A stretch of DNA of 64,000 nt, from positions 1-64,000 of the forward strand of contig NZ_SSSQ01000013.1 of the NCBI RefSeq assembly GCF_009469765.1, read 5' to 3'. Positions within the stretch are counted from its first letter, which is position 1; every line of letters begins with the position of its first letter. Both the position numbers and the translations under genes were made by a program. The notes below the pieces were generated by a model. That model was not told where the DNA came from. It worked only from the letters and a program-made list of their open reading frames with translations, and ran no database searches. Positions 37,579 through 48,059 of this stretch are shown here, in pieces. This DNA is from Dechloromonas hortensis (GTDB lineage: Bacteria; Pseudomonadota; Gammaproteobacteria; Burkholderiales; Rhodocyclaceae).

Positions 37579-38421
37579 TTACTGCTTGGCAGCCTTCACA
37601 TCACCATCGGCGCCTAGACCCAGCGTGTGGCCGAAGGAAATGTGATGGAAACGTCCGCCAGCATTGTCGGCGTGAATGGCGATACCGAAGGGTACGGCCT
37701 TGCCGGCTGCCAGATTGACGCCGCCCGCCAGCTTGCGGGTAAAGGTTACGGTGTAGGTGTCGCCGGCCTTGGCGCCTTCTGCCGTCACGCCAGCCTTGCC
37801 GCCTTCCATGTTGCGCTTGTCGCTGACCGTGCCATCGACGGCCTTGCCACCGCCGCCGCTGCGCCACTGCATCAGGTCCATCGCGCCCGCCGTTACATAC
37901 TTGGTCTTCTTCTCGTCGGCACCCGGCATGGTGCGGACATCCTTGTGACAGCTCGCCCAGCAGCCGACCTGGTCGCCCATCGGCACCTTGTCGTTCGGGA
38001 ACATGACGCTGGCCTTGACCTCGTTGTCCTTGTCGGAGTGATCGAAGCCGCCGCCCGGCGCCTTGAAGGTCAGACGAACATAAAGATTGGTCGCGTCATA
38101 AGCCGCCTGCACGCCAACCGGGTAGCTCATCGTCTTCGGCGCCCCCTTCGGCTCCATTTCCTTGCTGGCCAGACGCTTCAGGTCCAGGCTCAGCTTGCCG
38201 TCTTCGATATGGCAACCGGCACAGGCCTCACCCTTTTTCAGGCCGCTGGCACCGCTATGGTCGCCCTTGCCGCTCGCCCATTCGATGGGGGCAGCACCCG
38301 GATGGAAGACGTAGAGATCCTTCTTCGGCACCTTGCTCCAATCGGGAGCGGCCAGCGCCACTTGCGAACCCATAGCGAGGAAAGCGCCCATCACAGCCAG
38401 AGATACAAAATTCTTTTTCAT
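37579..38421 (-). CDS. Exported haem-binding cytochrome (ethylbenzene dehydrogenase gamma/c-552-like)
   Basis: A 280-residue exported protein with signal MKKNFVSLAVMGAFLAMGSQ. It has a regular haem-c site CAGCH near residue 68 and a second, irregular CWASCH (CX3CH) near 166. The rest resembles the c-552/DMSO-reductase-family haem-binding (EB_dh) domain, including SYPVGVQAAYDATNLYVRL and the C-terminal VPFGIAIHADNAGGRFHH. It is probably a periplasmic electron carrier. It lies directly downstream of nirS beyond a stable hairpin; this family is not part of the classical nir gene set. GGAG precedes the ATG. Confidence 0.75.
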   Translation of the reverse strand: MKKNFVSLAVMGAFLAMGSQVALAAPDWSKVPKKDLYVFHPGAAPIEWASGKGDHSGASGLKKGEACAGCHIEDGKLSLDLKRLASKEMEPKGAPKTMSYPVGVQAAYDATNLYVRLTFKAPGGGFDHSDKDNEVKASVMFPNDKVPMGDQVGCWASCHKDVRTMPGADEKKTKYVTAGAMDLMQWRSGGGGKAVDGTVSDKRNMEGGKAGVTAEGAKAGDTYTVTFTRKLAGGVNLAAGKAVPFGIAIHADNAGGRFHHISFGHTLGLGADGDVKAAKQ

Positions 38422-38490
38422 CGTGGTGTCTCCACTCAAAAAACCTTCGATTACAGGCATGTCGTTATCGTAATGCCGATGCCACTAATG

Positions 38491-38516
38491 CTACGGGGGC
38501 TTGCGCCCCCGTAGCC
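38491..38516 (-). promoter_or_regulatory. Strong hairpin between nirS and the downstream cytochrome gene
   Basis: Perfect 11-base arms GCTACGGGGGC and GCCCCCGTAGC around TTGC, with no T-run on either side. It lies just after the nirS stop. This looks like an RNA-processing or stabilising element giving more nirS message than downstream genes. Confidence 0.6.
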
Positions 38517-38545
38517 TTGCGACAGATCAAATAATCGTCAGCCGA

Positions 38546-40228
38546 TTAATAGATGTCGTGCTGGGTGTTGTAGACGTTGAACTTGCCGGTCGGGGTGATC
38601 ATCTTCGGATCGGTGATCACCTTCTTGACCTTCAGCGTTGCATCGTCATAGACCACGATGGCCGACTGGTCGGTCTTGCCGCCCCACAGGGAGATCCAGA
38701 CTTCCTTGCCGTCCGCGCTGTATTCCGGATGCACGGCACGCTTGGTCGCCTTGGCTTCCGGCATACCGGAATCCTTGGCAACGTTCAGGATAGCCTTCGG
38801 CTTGGAAAGATCAGCCATGTCCCAAACGGAAACGGATTCGGCACGATCCTTGTCGGAGTTCTGTGCCGAGTCGGCCCACAGATGCTTCGACTTCGGATGC
38901 GTCTTGACGAACAGGTTGCCCGGTACGTGCTTGATTTCCTGAACGACCTTCCAGTTGTATTCCTTGAACTTGGCGTTCTTCTTGTCTTCGGACGGCGTCG
39001 AGATCAGCGTCACGACGTCAGCACCGAGGTGACCCGTTGCCCAGACCGGACCAAACTTCGGATGAACGAAGTTGGCGCCGCGACCCGGGTGCGGAATCTT
39101 GGCGACATCGACCAGCGCTGCCAGCTTGCCGGTCTTGGTGTCGACCGCGGCAATCTTGTTGGAGGCATTGGCCGCCACCAGGAAGTAACGCTTCGAAGCA
39201 TCCCAGCCGCCGTCATGCAGGAACTTGGCGGAAGCGATGGTCGTCGTCTTCAGGTTTTCGATATCGGAATAATCGACCAGCAGGATCTGGCCGGTTTCCT
39301 TGATGTTCACAACCCATTCCGGCTTGATGAAGGAAGCCACGATGGAAGCGACGCGCGGTTCCGGATGGTATTCGCCCTCAACGGTCATGCCGCGGGTGGA
39401 AACGACCTTGCGCGGCTTCAGGGTGTCGCCGTCCATGATCACGTACTGCGGCGGCCAGTAGGAACCGGCGATGGCGTACTTGTCTTCAAAGCCCTTGAAC
39501 TTGGAGGTATCGACCGAGCGGGCATCGAAACCGATCTTGACTTCAGCCACGACGGCCGGCTTTTCCATCCACAGGTCGATCAGGCTCAGACGGCCATCGC
39601 GACCAATAACATACACATAGCGGCCGGAAGCGGACAGGCGGGAAATGTGCACTGCGTAGCCAGTCTTGACGATGGAACGGATTTCCTTGGTGTCGCCGTC
39701 GATCAGCGCAACTTCACCGGTATCACGCAAGGTGACCGAGAAGACGTTCTTCAGGTTGATGTTGTTCATCTGCTTGGTCGGACGCTTGTCGACCGGAACA
39801 ATCACCTTCCAGGAATCCAGAGTTTCCTTGAAGCTGTACTCGGGCGGCACATCCGGCGTGTTCTGGATGTACTTCGACATCAGGGAAATTTCTTCCTTGG
39901 TCAGGATGTCATCAAAGTTAACCATGCCGCCATCGGTACCGTAACCGATGATCTTTTCCAGACGGTTCTGGCCAAGCTTCAGCGTACCGCCTTCGGTCAC
40001 GTTGCCGTCCTTGTCCTTCTTCGACCAGTGCGGCTCGAGGTTCTTGCCGGTGGCACCCTTACGCAATACACCGTGACAACCGGCGCAGCGTTCGAAGTAA
40101 ATCTTCTTCGCCTGCTCCTTCTCGGCAGCAGTCATCTCAGGCGCCTTCGCAGCATCCTGAGCAAAAGCAGAACCCATGGCAGAAACCATGGCCGTCAATG
40201 CGAGCATCCCCACAACAGATTTTTTCAT
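38546..40228 (-). CDS. nirS: Cytochrome cd1 nitrite reductase
   Basis: This 560-residue periplasmic enzyme reduces nitrite to nitric oxide in denitrification. A signal peptide (VVGMLALTAMVSAMGSAFA) is followed by the cytochrome c domain with CAGCHG around residue 50, and by an eight-bladed propeller binding haem d1. Active-site histidines are in YHPEPRVASI and LHDGGWD. AGGAGAGGAAAG precedes the ATG. It heads the nir operon and is divergent from the SUMT gene. Length is that of the family. Confidence 0.97.
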   Translation of the reverse strand: MKKSVVGMLALTAMVSAMGSAFAQDAAKAPEMTAAEKEQAKKIYFERCAGCHGVLRKGATGKNLEPHWSKKDKDGNVTEGGTLKLGQNRLEKIIGYGTDGGMVNFDDILTKEEISLMSKYIQNTPDVPPEYSFKETLDSWKVIVPVDKRPTKQMNNINLKNVFSVTLRDTGEVALIDGDTKEIRSIVKTGYAVHISRLSASGRYVYVIGRDGRLSLIDLWMEKPAVVAEVKIGFDARSVDTSKFKGFEDKYAIAGSYWPPQYVIMDGDTLKPRKVVSTRGMTVEGEYHPEPRVASIVASFIKPEWVVNIKETGQILLVDYSDIENLKTTTIASAKFLHDGGWDASKRYFLVAANASNKIAAVDTKTGKLAALVDVAKIPHPGRGANFVHPKFGPVWATGHLGADVVTLISTPSEDKKNAKFKEYNWKVVQEIKHVPGNLFVKTHPKSKHLWADSAQNSDKDRAESVSVWDMADLSKPKAILNVAKDSGMPEAKATKRAVHPEYSADGKEVWISLWGGKTDQSAIVVYDDATLKVKKVITDPKMITPTGKFNVYNTQHDIY

Positions 40229-40312
40229 CTTTCCTCTCCTAGAACAAAAAATGGCGCGCCGTATCCCCCAACGCGATGGGCGCTAGGTTGAACCTGAGCC
40301 CGTTTCCCATCC

Positions 40313-40326
40313 TTGATTCCCATCAA
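40313..40326. promoter_or_regulatory. FNR/DNR-type binding site upstream of nirS
   Basis: TTGAT-TCCC-ATCAA matches the FNR/DNR consensus exactly. Its centre is 91 bases before the nirS ATG and about 139 before the divergent SUMT ATG. Centring at -41.5 would put the nirS start of transcription near 40278. The AT-rich stretch 40345-40392 with AGTTATTTATAACT (40367-40380) probably holds the other promoter. Confidence 0.8.
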
Positions 40327-40458
40327 GATTTTACCCATCAGGAATCCATAATATTCAGTCGCTTATAGTTATTTATAACTAGTCATATAGTGCTTTTGGC
40401 AGATACCACCACAGACAATTGCGGCCTCCTATTGGCAGGCGCCAAATGACGGATTAGG

Positions 40459-41250
40459 ATGGCCGCCCAAAGGCACAAAGACAACATGGACAAACACGAC
40501 ACTCTCGCTGCCGGCAAAGTCTGGCTCATCGGCGCCGGCCCTGGCGACCCGGATCTTTTGACGGTCAAGGCGGCCCGCCTGATCAGCCAGGCCGATGCCC
40601 TGGTCTTCGACCACCTGGTTGGTCAAGGCATCATGGACCTGGCCCGGGCCGATGCCCGCCGTATCTATGCCGGCAAGGAAGCTTCCAAACACACGCTGCC
40701 GCAGGACTCGATCAACCAGTTGCTGGTTGACCTGGCCAAGGAAGGGCTGTCGGTCGTTCGTCTGAAAGGCGGCGACCCCTTCATCTTCGGCCGTGGTGGC
40801 GAGGAGCTGGAAACGCTGGTTGCTTCCGGTGTCCCCTTCGAAGTCGTGCCGGGCGTCACCGCCGCCGCCGGCTGCGCCGCCTACTCGGGTTTTCCGCTGA
40901 CTCACCGCGATCACGCCCAGTCGGTCACCTTCGTTACCGGCCACCTCAAGGACGGCACCGTCAATCTCGACTGGCCGGCTTTGGCCCGCCCACGGCAAAC
41001 CGTGGTTTTCTACATGGGCATCGGCGCCGCCGGTGAAATCTGCCGCCAGATGATCAATCACGGTCTGCCCTCGCTGACGCCGGCCGCCGTTATTCGCAAC
41101 GGCACGCTGCCCGACCAGCAAACCCTGCTTGCCACGCTCGGCACCCTGCCGCATCGCATCGAGGAGTCCGGCATCAAACCACCGGCCCTGATTGTGGTTG
41201 GCAGTGTCGTCGGCCTGCACGAACAGCTCAGCTGGTTCGAGAAAGCATGA
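40459..41250 (+). CDS. cobA: Uroporphyrinogen-III C-methyltransferase (SUMT)
   Basis: This 263-residue enzyme transfers two methyl groups from SAM to uroporphyrinogen III to form precorrin-2, the entry point to siroheme, cobalamin and haem d1. The motifs are LIGAGPGDPDLLTVKA, VVRLKGGDPFIFGRGGEE and VVPGVTAAAGCAAY. As the nir cluster has no nirE, this divergent gene probably serves that role, sharing its upstream region with nirS. The start is either ATG 40459 (GGA close upstream) or ATG 40486, which is nearer the usual family start. Confidence 0.93.
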   Translation: MAAQRHKDNMDKHDTLAAGKVWLIGAGPGDPDLLTVKAARLISQADALVFDHLVGQGIMDLARADARRIYAGKEASKHTLPQDSINQLLVDLAKEGLSVVRLKGGDPFIFGRGGEELETLVASGVPFEVVPGVTAAAGCAAYSGFPLTHRDHAQSVTFVTGHLKDGTVNLDWPALARPRQTVVFYMGIGAAGEICRQMINHGLPSLTPAAVIRNGTLPDQQTLLATLGTLPHRIEESGIKPPALIVVGSVVGLHEQLSWFEKA

Positions 41251-41660
41251 AGCGACCCCTCGGCGTCCTGATCGTCGGCCTGCTCGCCATCTTCGCCGCA
41301 CCGGCCCAGGCCTACTCGGTGAAAGAGTTGCGTGAAGACTGTCAGGCGGCCGATGAACTGTTCGCTAACAAAAAGACCAGCAACCCCTACGAGTCGCTAA
41401 AGAGTGGCCGCTGCATTTCCTACGTCGCCGGTTTTGCTGACGGCTATGCCGTCAGCGACTACCTGGCCGACAAGGTAGGGGTCAAACTCAACGCCTTCTG
41501 CCTGCCCGACGAGAGCGATCTGTCGGCTCGCCTGGTCCGCGCCGTTCTCGCCCACTTCGAGCATCTGCCGCCGAATCCGAGCGGCAGCACGGCAATGCTG
41601 GTCGCCAGCGCCTTGGCCAAATCATTTCCTTGCACCAATACACTTGAACCAAAGAAGTGA
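41247..41660 (+). CDS. Rap1a/Tai-like exported protein
   Basis: This 137-residue exported protein has a signal peptide (LGVLIVGLLAIFAAPAQA) and a small helical domain with paired Cys (LREDCQAAD, GRCISYVAGFADGY, FCLP, FPCTN) that resembles the Rap1a/Tai family. Some members are immunity proteins against type VI effectors, but many are stand-alone with no known toxin. No T6SS gene is near, so an immunity role is not supported here. It overlaps the SUMT gene by ATGA. Confidence 0.7.
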   Translation: MKRPLGVLIVGLLAIFAAPAQAYSVKELREDCQAADELFANKKTSNPYESLKSGRCISYVAGFADGYAVSDYLADKVGVKLNAFCLPDESDLSARLVRAVLAHFEHLPPNPSGSTAMLVASALAKSFPCTNTLEPKK

Positions 41661-41672
41661 TTCGTGGATAAT
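41644..41672 (+). promoter_or_regulatory. Promoter of tRNA-Leu
   Basis: TTGAAC (41644-41649), 17 bases, then GATAAT (41667-41672), placing transcription start about seven bases before the mature tRNA 5' end at 41686. The -35 box overlaps the end of the preceding gene. Confidence 0.7.
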
Positions 41673-41685
41673 CCGGCCTCCATTT

Positions 41686-41770
41686 GCCCCGATGGCGGAA
41701 TCGGTAGACGCAGCGGATTCAAAATCCGCCGCCGAAAGGTGTGCCAGTTCGAGTCTGGCTCGGGGCACCA
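41686..41770 (+). tRNA. tRNA-Leu (anticodon CAA)
   Basis: Acceptor stem GCCCCGA pairs with TCGGGGC, followed by discriminator A and an encoded CCA. The anticodon stem GCGGA/TCCGC holds the loop TTCAAAA with anticodon CAA. The long variable arm typical of leucine tRNAs and the GTTCGAGTC T-loop are present. It reads UUG codons. Confidence 0.97.
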
Positions 41771-41831
41771 GTAACGACAAATCGGCTTTCCTGACGGAAG
41801 GCCGTTTTTGTTTCCAAGCGGATTTCTGCCT

Positions 41832-43977
<2,146 letters not shown>

Positions 43978-44020
43978 TAGAATCTCGCGTTCTGATTTTT
44001 AGTTATCCGGAGTTACACCA

Positions 44021-44344
44021 ATGATTAGCCTTGCCCATGCCCAAACCGCTGGCGCCGCCGACCCGACTGGCGGCTTGATGCAGCTCCTGCCGATGATCCT
44101 GATGTTCGTCGTGCTCTGGTTCCTGATGATTCGTCCGCAAATGAAGAAGGCCAAGGAACACAAGGCCCTGGTCGCAGCACTGGCCAAGGGCGATGAAGTC
44201 GTCACTGGCGGCGGCCTGGTCGGCAAGATTGCCAAGGTCGGCGAAAACTATGTGACGCTGGAAATTGCCGAAGGCACCGAAGTCGTCGTGCAAAAACCGG
44301 CCATCGGACTGGTACTGCCCAAGGGCACGCTGAAGTCGCTGTAA
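44021..44344 (+). CDS. yajC: YajC, preprotein translocase accessory subunit
   Basis: This 107-residue inner-membrane protein associates with SecDF. It has one N-terminal helix (LMQLLPMILMFVVLWFLMIR), then RPQMKKAKEHKALVAALAKGD and a small cytoplasmic beta domain containing VVTGGGLVGKI. It is followed by a terminator-like hairpin before secD, so part of the transcripts may end here. Confidence 0.95.
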   Translation: MISLAHAQTAGAADPTGGLMQLLPMILMFVVLWFLMIRPQMKKAKEHKALVAALAKGDEVVTGGGLVGKIAKVGENYVTLEIAEGTEVVVQKPAIGLVLPKGTLKSL

Positions 44345-44352
44345 TCACCCCC

Positions 44353-44378
44353 AAAAGGCGGCCGCTGGCCGCCTTTTT
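44353..44378 (+). terminator. Terminator-like hairpin between yajC and secD
   Basis: AAAAGGCGGCC-GCT-GGCCGCC followed by five T. A strong hairpin inside an otherwise co-directional group, so it probably attenuates rather than fully stops transcription into secD. Confidence 0.75.
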
Positions 44379-44393
44379 AGCTTTAAAGCCGCT

Positions 44394-46271
44394 ATGAACC
44401 GCTACCCTCTCTGGAAGTACATTACCGTCGCCATTGCGCTGGTCCTGGGCTTCGTCTACACCCTGCCCAATTTCTTCGGCGAATCGCCGGCCGTGCAGGT
44501 TTCCAGCGCCAAGGCCACGATCAAGGTCGATGACAAAGCCCGGAGCCGCGTCGAGGAAGCCCTGAAGACCGCCGGCATCACGCACGACGGCATGCAACTC
44601 GACTTCAATGGCGTCAAGACCCGCTTCAAGGATACCGACACCCAGTTGAAGGCCAAGGATGTACTGGAAAAAGCCTTCAATCCGGATGCCTCCGACCCGC
44701 AGTATGTCGTTGCCCTCAACCTGCTGGCCGCTTCGCCGCAGTGGCTGACCTCGCTGCACGCGCTGCCGATGTACCTCGGCCTCGACCTGCGCGGCGGCGT
44801 GCACTTCCTGCTCCAGGTCGACATGAAGGGTGCGCTGACCAAGCGCCTCGACTCGACCTCGGCCGACCTGCGTACCGTCCTGCGCGACAAGAACCTGCGC
44901 CACGCCGGGGTGAACCGGGAAGGCGACCGCCTGGTCGTCAAGTTCCGCGACCAGGAAACCCGTGACAAGGCCCGCAACGCCATTGCCGACAGCCAGCCCG
45001 ACCTGCTCCTGACCGAACAGGCCGACGGCAGCGAATTCAAGCTGACGGCGACGCTGAAACCGGAAGCGCAGAAGCGCATCGGCGAATTCGCCATCAAGCA
45101 GAACATCACCACCTTGCACAACCGGATCAACGAACTTGGCGTCGCCGAGCCGGTGATCCAGCAGCAGGGCACCGACCGCATCGTCGTCCAGCTGCCGGGC
45201 GTGCAGGACACGGCCAAGGCCAAGGACATTCTCGGCCGCACCGCGACCCTGGAAATCCGCATGGTCGACGATTCGCCGGGCGCGCTGGAAGCGGCGCTGG
45301 CCGGCAACGCACCGTTCGGCACCGAGGTCTACAACGAGCGCGGCGGCCAGCCGCTGCTGGTCAAGAAGCAGGTCGTGCTGACCGGCGACCGCCTGACCGA
45401 TGCCCAGCCCGGCTTCGATAGCCAGACCCAGGAAGCCGCCGTGCACCTGACCCTCGACTCGGCCGGCGCCCGCATCTTCAAGGATGTGACCCGCGAGAAC
45501 GTCAACAAGCGCATGGCCATCCTGCTCATCGAAAAGGGCAAGGGCGAAGTCGTCACCGCACCGGTCATCCGTACCGAAATCGGTGGTGGCCGCGTCCAGA
45601 TTTCCGGCCGCATGACGACCAGCGAAGCCAATGACACCGCGCTGCTGCTGCGTGCCGGTTCGCTGGCCGCACCGATGGATATCGTCGAGGAACGCACCAT
45701 CGGCCCGTCGCTCGGCGCCGACAACATCCAGAAGGGCTTCCATTCGACGCTCTGGGGTTTTGCCGCGATCGCACTGTTCATGATCGTCTACTACCAGATC
45801 TTCGGCGTCGTCTCGGTGCTCGCCCTGGGTGCCAACCTGCTCTTCCTGATCGCCCTGCTCTCCCTGCTGCAGGCCACGCTGACCCTGCCCGGCATCGCCG
45901 CCATCGCGCTGGCACTGGGCATGGCCATCGACTCCAACGTGCTGATCAACGAGCGGGTCCGCGAAGAACTGCGTAACGGCATGCCACCGCAGGCCGCCAT
46001 CTCGGAAGGCTACGAACGCGCCTTCGGGACCATTCTCGACTCCAACGTCACCACGCTGATCGTCGGCCTGATGCTGCTCATCTTCGGCTCCGGCCCGGTG
46101 CGCGGCTTTGCCGTGGTCCATTGCCTCGGCATCCTGACCTCGATCTTCTCGTCGGTCGTCGTTTCCCGCGCCCTGATCAACCTGATCTACGGTCGCCAGA
46201 AGAAACTGGCCAAGGTCGCCATCGGCCAGCTCTGGAAACCCGGCGCTGCCACGACCAACGGTCAGAAATAA
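44394..46271 (+). CDS. secD: Protein translocase subunit SecD
   Basis: This 625-residue membrane protein uses the proton gradient to help exported proteins leave the Sec channel. It has an N-terminal helix, a large periplasmic domain (P1, about 40-430) and five C-terminal helices of the RND type. Family motifs are LGLDLRGGVHFLLQVD, IRTEIGGGRVQISGR and LALGMAIDSNVLINERVREEL. It is followed by secF with an 11-base gap. Confidence 0.97.
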   Translation: MNRYPLWKYITVAIALVLGFVYTLPNFFGESPAVQVSSAKATIKVDDKARSRVEEALKTAGITHDGMQLDFNGVKTRFKDTDTQLKAKDVLEKAFNPDASDPQYVVALNLLAASPQWLTSLHALPMYLGLDLRGGVHFLLQVDMKGALTKRLDSTSADLRTVLRDKNLRHAGVNREGDRLVVKFRDQETRDKARNAIADSQPDLLLTEQADGSEFKLTATLKPEAQKRIGEFAIKQNITTLHNRINELGVAEPVIQQQGTDRIVVQLPGVQDTAKAKDILGRTATLEIRMVDDSPGALEAALAGNAPFGTEVYNERGGQPLLVKKQVVLTGDRLTDAQPGFDSQTQEAAVHLTLDSAGARIFKDVTRENVNKRMAILLIEKGKGEVVTAPVIRTEIGGGRVQISGRMTTSEANDTALLLRAGSLAAPMDIVEERTIGPSLGADNIQKGFHSTLWGFAAIALFMIVYYQIFGVVSVLALGANLLFLIALLSLLQATLTLPGIAAIALALGMAIDSNVLINERVREELRNGMPPQAAISEGYERAFGTILDSNVTTLIVGLMLLIFGSGPVRGFAVVHCLGILTSIFSSVVVSRALINLIYGRQKKLAKVAIGQLWKPGAATTNGQK

Positions 46272-46282
46272 GGAGAACGGAC

Positions 46283-47227
46283 ATGGAATTTTTCCGCATC
46301 CACAAAGACATTCCCTTCATGCGCCACGCGCTGACGTTCAACGTCATCTCGCTGGTCACCTTCGTCCTCGCCGTCGTCTTCCTGTTCACCAAGGGCCTGC
46401 ACCTGTCGGTGGAGTTCACCGGCGGCACGCTGATCGAAACCCATTACGAGCAGACCGCCGACCTTGAAAAGGTGCGCAACGCGCTGGGCAAGGCCGGTTT
46501 CAGCGACTACGCGGTGCAGAACTTCGGTTCGTCGCAGGACGTCATGATTCGCCTGCCGCTGAAGAGCGAGCAGAACAGCAACCAGATCGGCGAAGCGGTG
46601 ATGAAGGCGCTCGAAGCCGACGCGCCGGGCTCCGAACTGCGGCGTGTCGAGTTCGTCGGACCTCAGGTCGGCAAGGAACTGGCTGAAAACGGGGCGATGG
46701 CGCTGCTGCTGGTCATCATCGGCATCGTCATCTACCTGGCTTTCCGCTTCGAGTGGCGCTTCTCGGTCTCGGCCATCATCGCCAACCTGCACGACGTGGT
46801 GATCATCCTCGGCTTCTTCGCCTTCTTCCAGTGGGAATTCTCACTGTCGGTCCTGGCCGCCATCCTGGCCGTGCTCGGCTACTCGGTGAACGAGTCGGTC
46901 GTCGTCTTCGACCGCGTTCGCGAAACCTTCAAGAGCAAGCGCGGCCTGAGCACGCCGGAAGTCCTCGACCACGCCATCACCAGCACGATCAGCCGGACGA
47001 TCATCACCCACGGCTGTACGCAGATGATGGTGCTGTCGATGCTGGTCTTCGGTGGCGAAACCCTGCACTACTTCGCCATGGCGCTGACCATCGGCATCTG
47101 CTTCGGCATCTACTCCTCGGTGCTGGTCGCCAGCCCGCTGGTGATGTGGCTGGGCGTTTCGCGCGAACAGTTCATCAAGCCGAAGAAGGTCATCGAAGGT
47201 GCCAACGAGGACGGCGCCGTCGTTTAA
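46283..47227 (+). CDS. secF: Protein translocase subunit SecF
   Basis: This 314-residue partner of SecD has six membrane helices, with SVEFTGGTLIE in the periplasmic part, VLGYSVNESVVVFDRVRE and SRTIITHGCTQM in the conserved helices. AGGAG precedes the ATG at 46283; the longer frame upstream belongs to the end of secD read in another frame. A terminator follows. Confidence 0.97.
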   Translation: MEFFRIHKDIPFMRHALTFNVISLVTFVLAVVFLFTKGLHLSVEFTGGTLIETHYEQTADLEKVRNALGKAGFSDYAVQNFGSSQDVMIRLPLKSEQNSNQIGEAVMKALEADAPGSELRRVEFVGPQVGKELAENGAMALLLVIIGIVIYLAFRFEWRFSVSAIIANLHDVVIILGFFAFFQWEFSLSVLAAILAVLGYSVNESVVVFDRVRETFKSKRGLSTPEVLDHAITSTISRTIITHGCTQMMVLSMLVFGGETLHYFAMALTIGICFGIYSSVLVASPLVMWLGVSREQFIKPKKVIEGANEDGAVV

Positions 47228-47258
47228 GCCGCAGGGCGACGACCGCTGCGGTCGACAC

Positions 47259-47288
47259 AAAAAGGCCACCGATTTCCGGTGGCTTTTT
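47259..47288. terminator. Bidirectional terminator between secF and the cytochrome b gene
   Basis: GCCACCG-ATTTC-CGGTGGC stem with an A-run on the left and five T on the right, in the gap between convergent genes. Confidence 0.9.
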
Positions 47289-47297
47289 CTTTGCTGC

Positions 47298-47987
47298 TTA
47301 CCAGCTCGGCGTTTCCGCAGCCGGCGGCGGTGGTGGCGGTTCCGGCAACCAGGCGCCGCTGGCGCCATAGACCGCACCGGCCGCCACGGCCAGTGCCACG
47401 ATCAGGGGCAGGACACCACCACCGGTCGCCGACTCGCCCTCGCCCTCTTGCCAGCCGGTAATCATCGGCTTGACCAGTTTCTGCTTCTTGACGTGACCAT
47501 AGAAGGCAATGGCTACGATATGCAGCGCCACCAGCCCGATCAGCAGGTTGGAGAGCAGGTGGTGAATGCCGGTCAGGCGATTGCTCAGGTTCTTGCTAAC
47601 CAGCTCGAACAGCGGCCCGACAAAGGCAATGTCGTCGTTGCTGAACAAGCCGCTGACGACCTGGGCGGTCAACAGGCCGAGCAGACCAAAAACGGCCAGT
47701 GCGCCGAGCGGGTTGTGGCCCTCGCCCTGCCAATCGCCGCGCAGGTAAGCCCGCACCCGGGTCGGCGTCGGCAGGAACTGGCGAAAGCGGGCATAGCTCG
47801 AACCGACGACGCCCCAGACCAGCCGGAAAGCGAGCAGGCCGACGATGACTAGGCCGACCCGGCCGTGCCAGTCGATCAGGTTGCCGCCCAATTGCCCGCT
47901 GACCACCGCCGCCAGCACGCAGAGGACCAGCAGCCAGTGAAAGAGGCGGGTCGGCAGATCCCACAGGTGAAATTTCTTGCTGTTCAT
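47298..47987 (-). CDS. Cytochrome b561-family diheme membrane protein
   Basis: This 229-residue protein has four core membrane helices with His ligands in LWDLPTRLFHWLL, GNLIDWHGRVGL and GIHHLLSNLL plus HIVAIAFYGHV, matching the bacterial cytochrome b561/Ni-hydrogenase b family. A fifth hydrophobic stretch and a Pro-rich tail (PEPPPPPP) end the chain. It probably passes electrons between the quinone pool and the periplasmic cytochrome c' encoded upstream. ATG 47987 is chosen over ATG 48005 because it is nearest the family start; no strong ribosome site is seen. Confidence 0.85.
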   Translation of the reverse strand: MNSKKFHLWDLPTRLFHWLLVLCVLAAVVSGQLGGNLIDWHGRVGLVIVGLLAFRLVWGVVGSSYARFRQFLPTPTRVRAYLRGDWQGEGHNPLGALAVFGLLGLLTAQVVSGLFSNDDIAFVGPLFELVSKNLSNRLTGIHHLLSNLLIGLVALHIVAIAFYGHVKKQKLVKPMITGWQEGEGESATGGGVLPLIVALAVAAGAVYGASGAWLPEPPPPPPAAETPSW

Positions 47988-48009
47988 GTCCAAATCTTTT
48001 CTCATGGCT

Positions 48010-48036
48010 AAAAAAACAGGCACCCGCAGGTGCCTG
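48010..48036 (-). terminator. Terminator between cytochrome c' and cytochrome b genes
   Basis: On the minus strand CAGGCACC-TGCG-GGTGCCTG is followed by seven T. It lies between two same-strand genes and would give more cytochrome c' than cytochrome b message. Confidence 0.8.
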
Positions 48037-48059
48037 TCGCTGTCTGTTACTTGCTCTGC

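Noticed and set aside
41247..41660. Type VI immunity gene
   Set aside because: The Rap1a/Tai resemblance is to the fold only; no effector, Hcp, VgrG or other T6SS gene is in the window.
41686..41770. Integration site with a mobile element at tRNA-Leu
   Set aside because: tRNA genes are common attachment sites, but no integrase and no direct repeat of the tRNA 3' end was found nearby, and the flanking genes are conserved housekeeping genes.
44202..46121. 639-residue open frame opposite secD
   Set aside because: Antisense shadow of secD; no motif, and it also crosses the yajC terminator.
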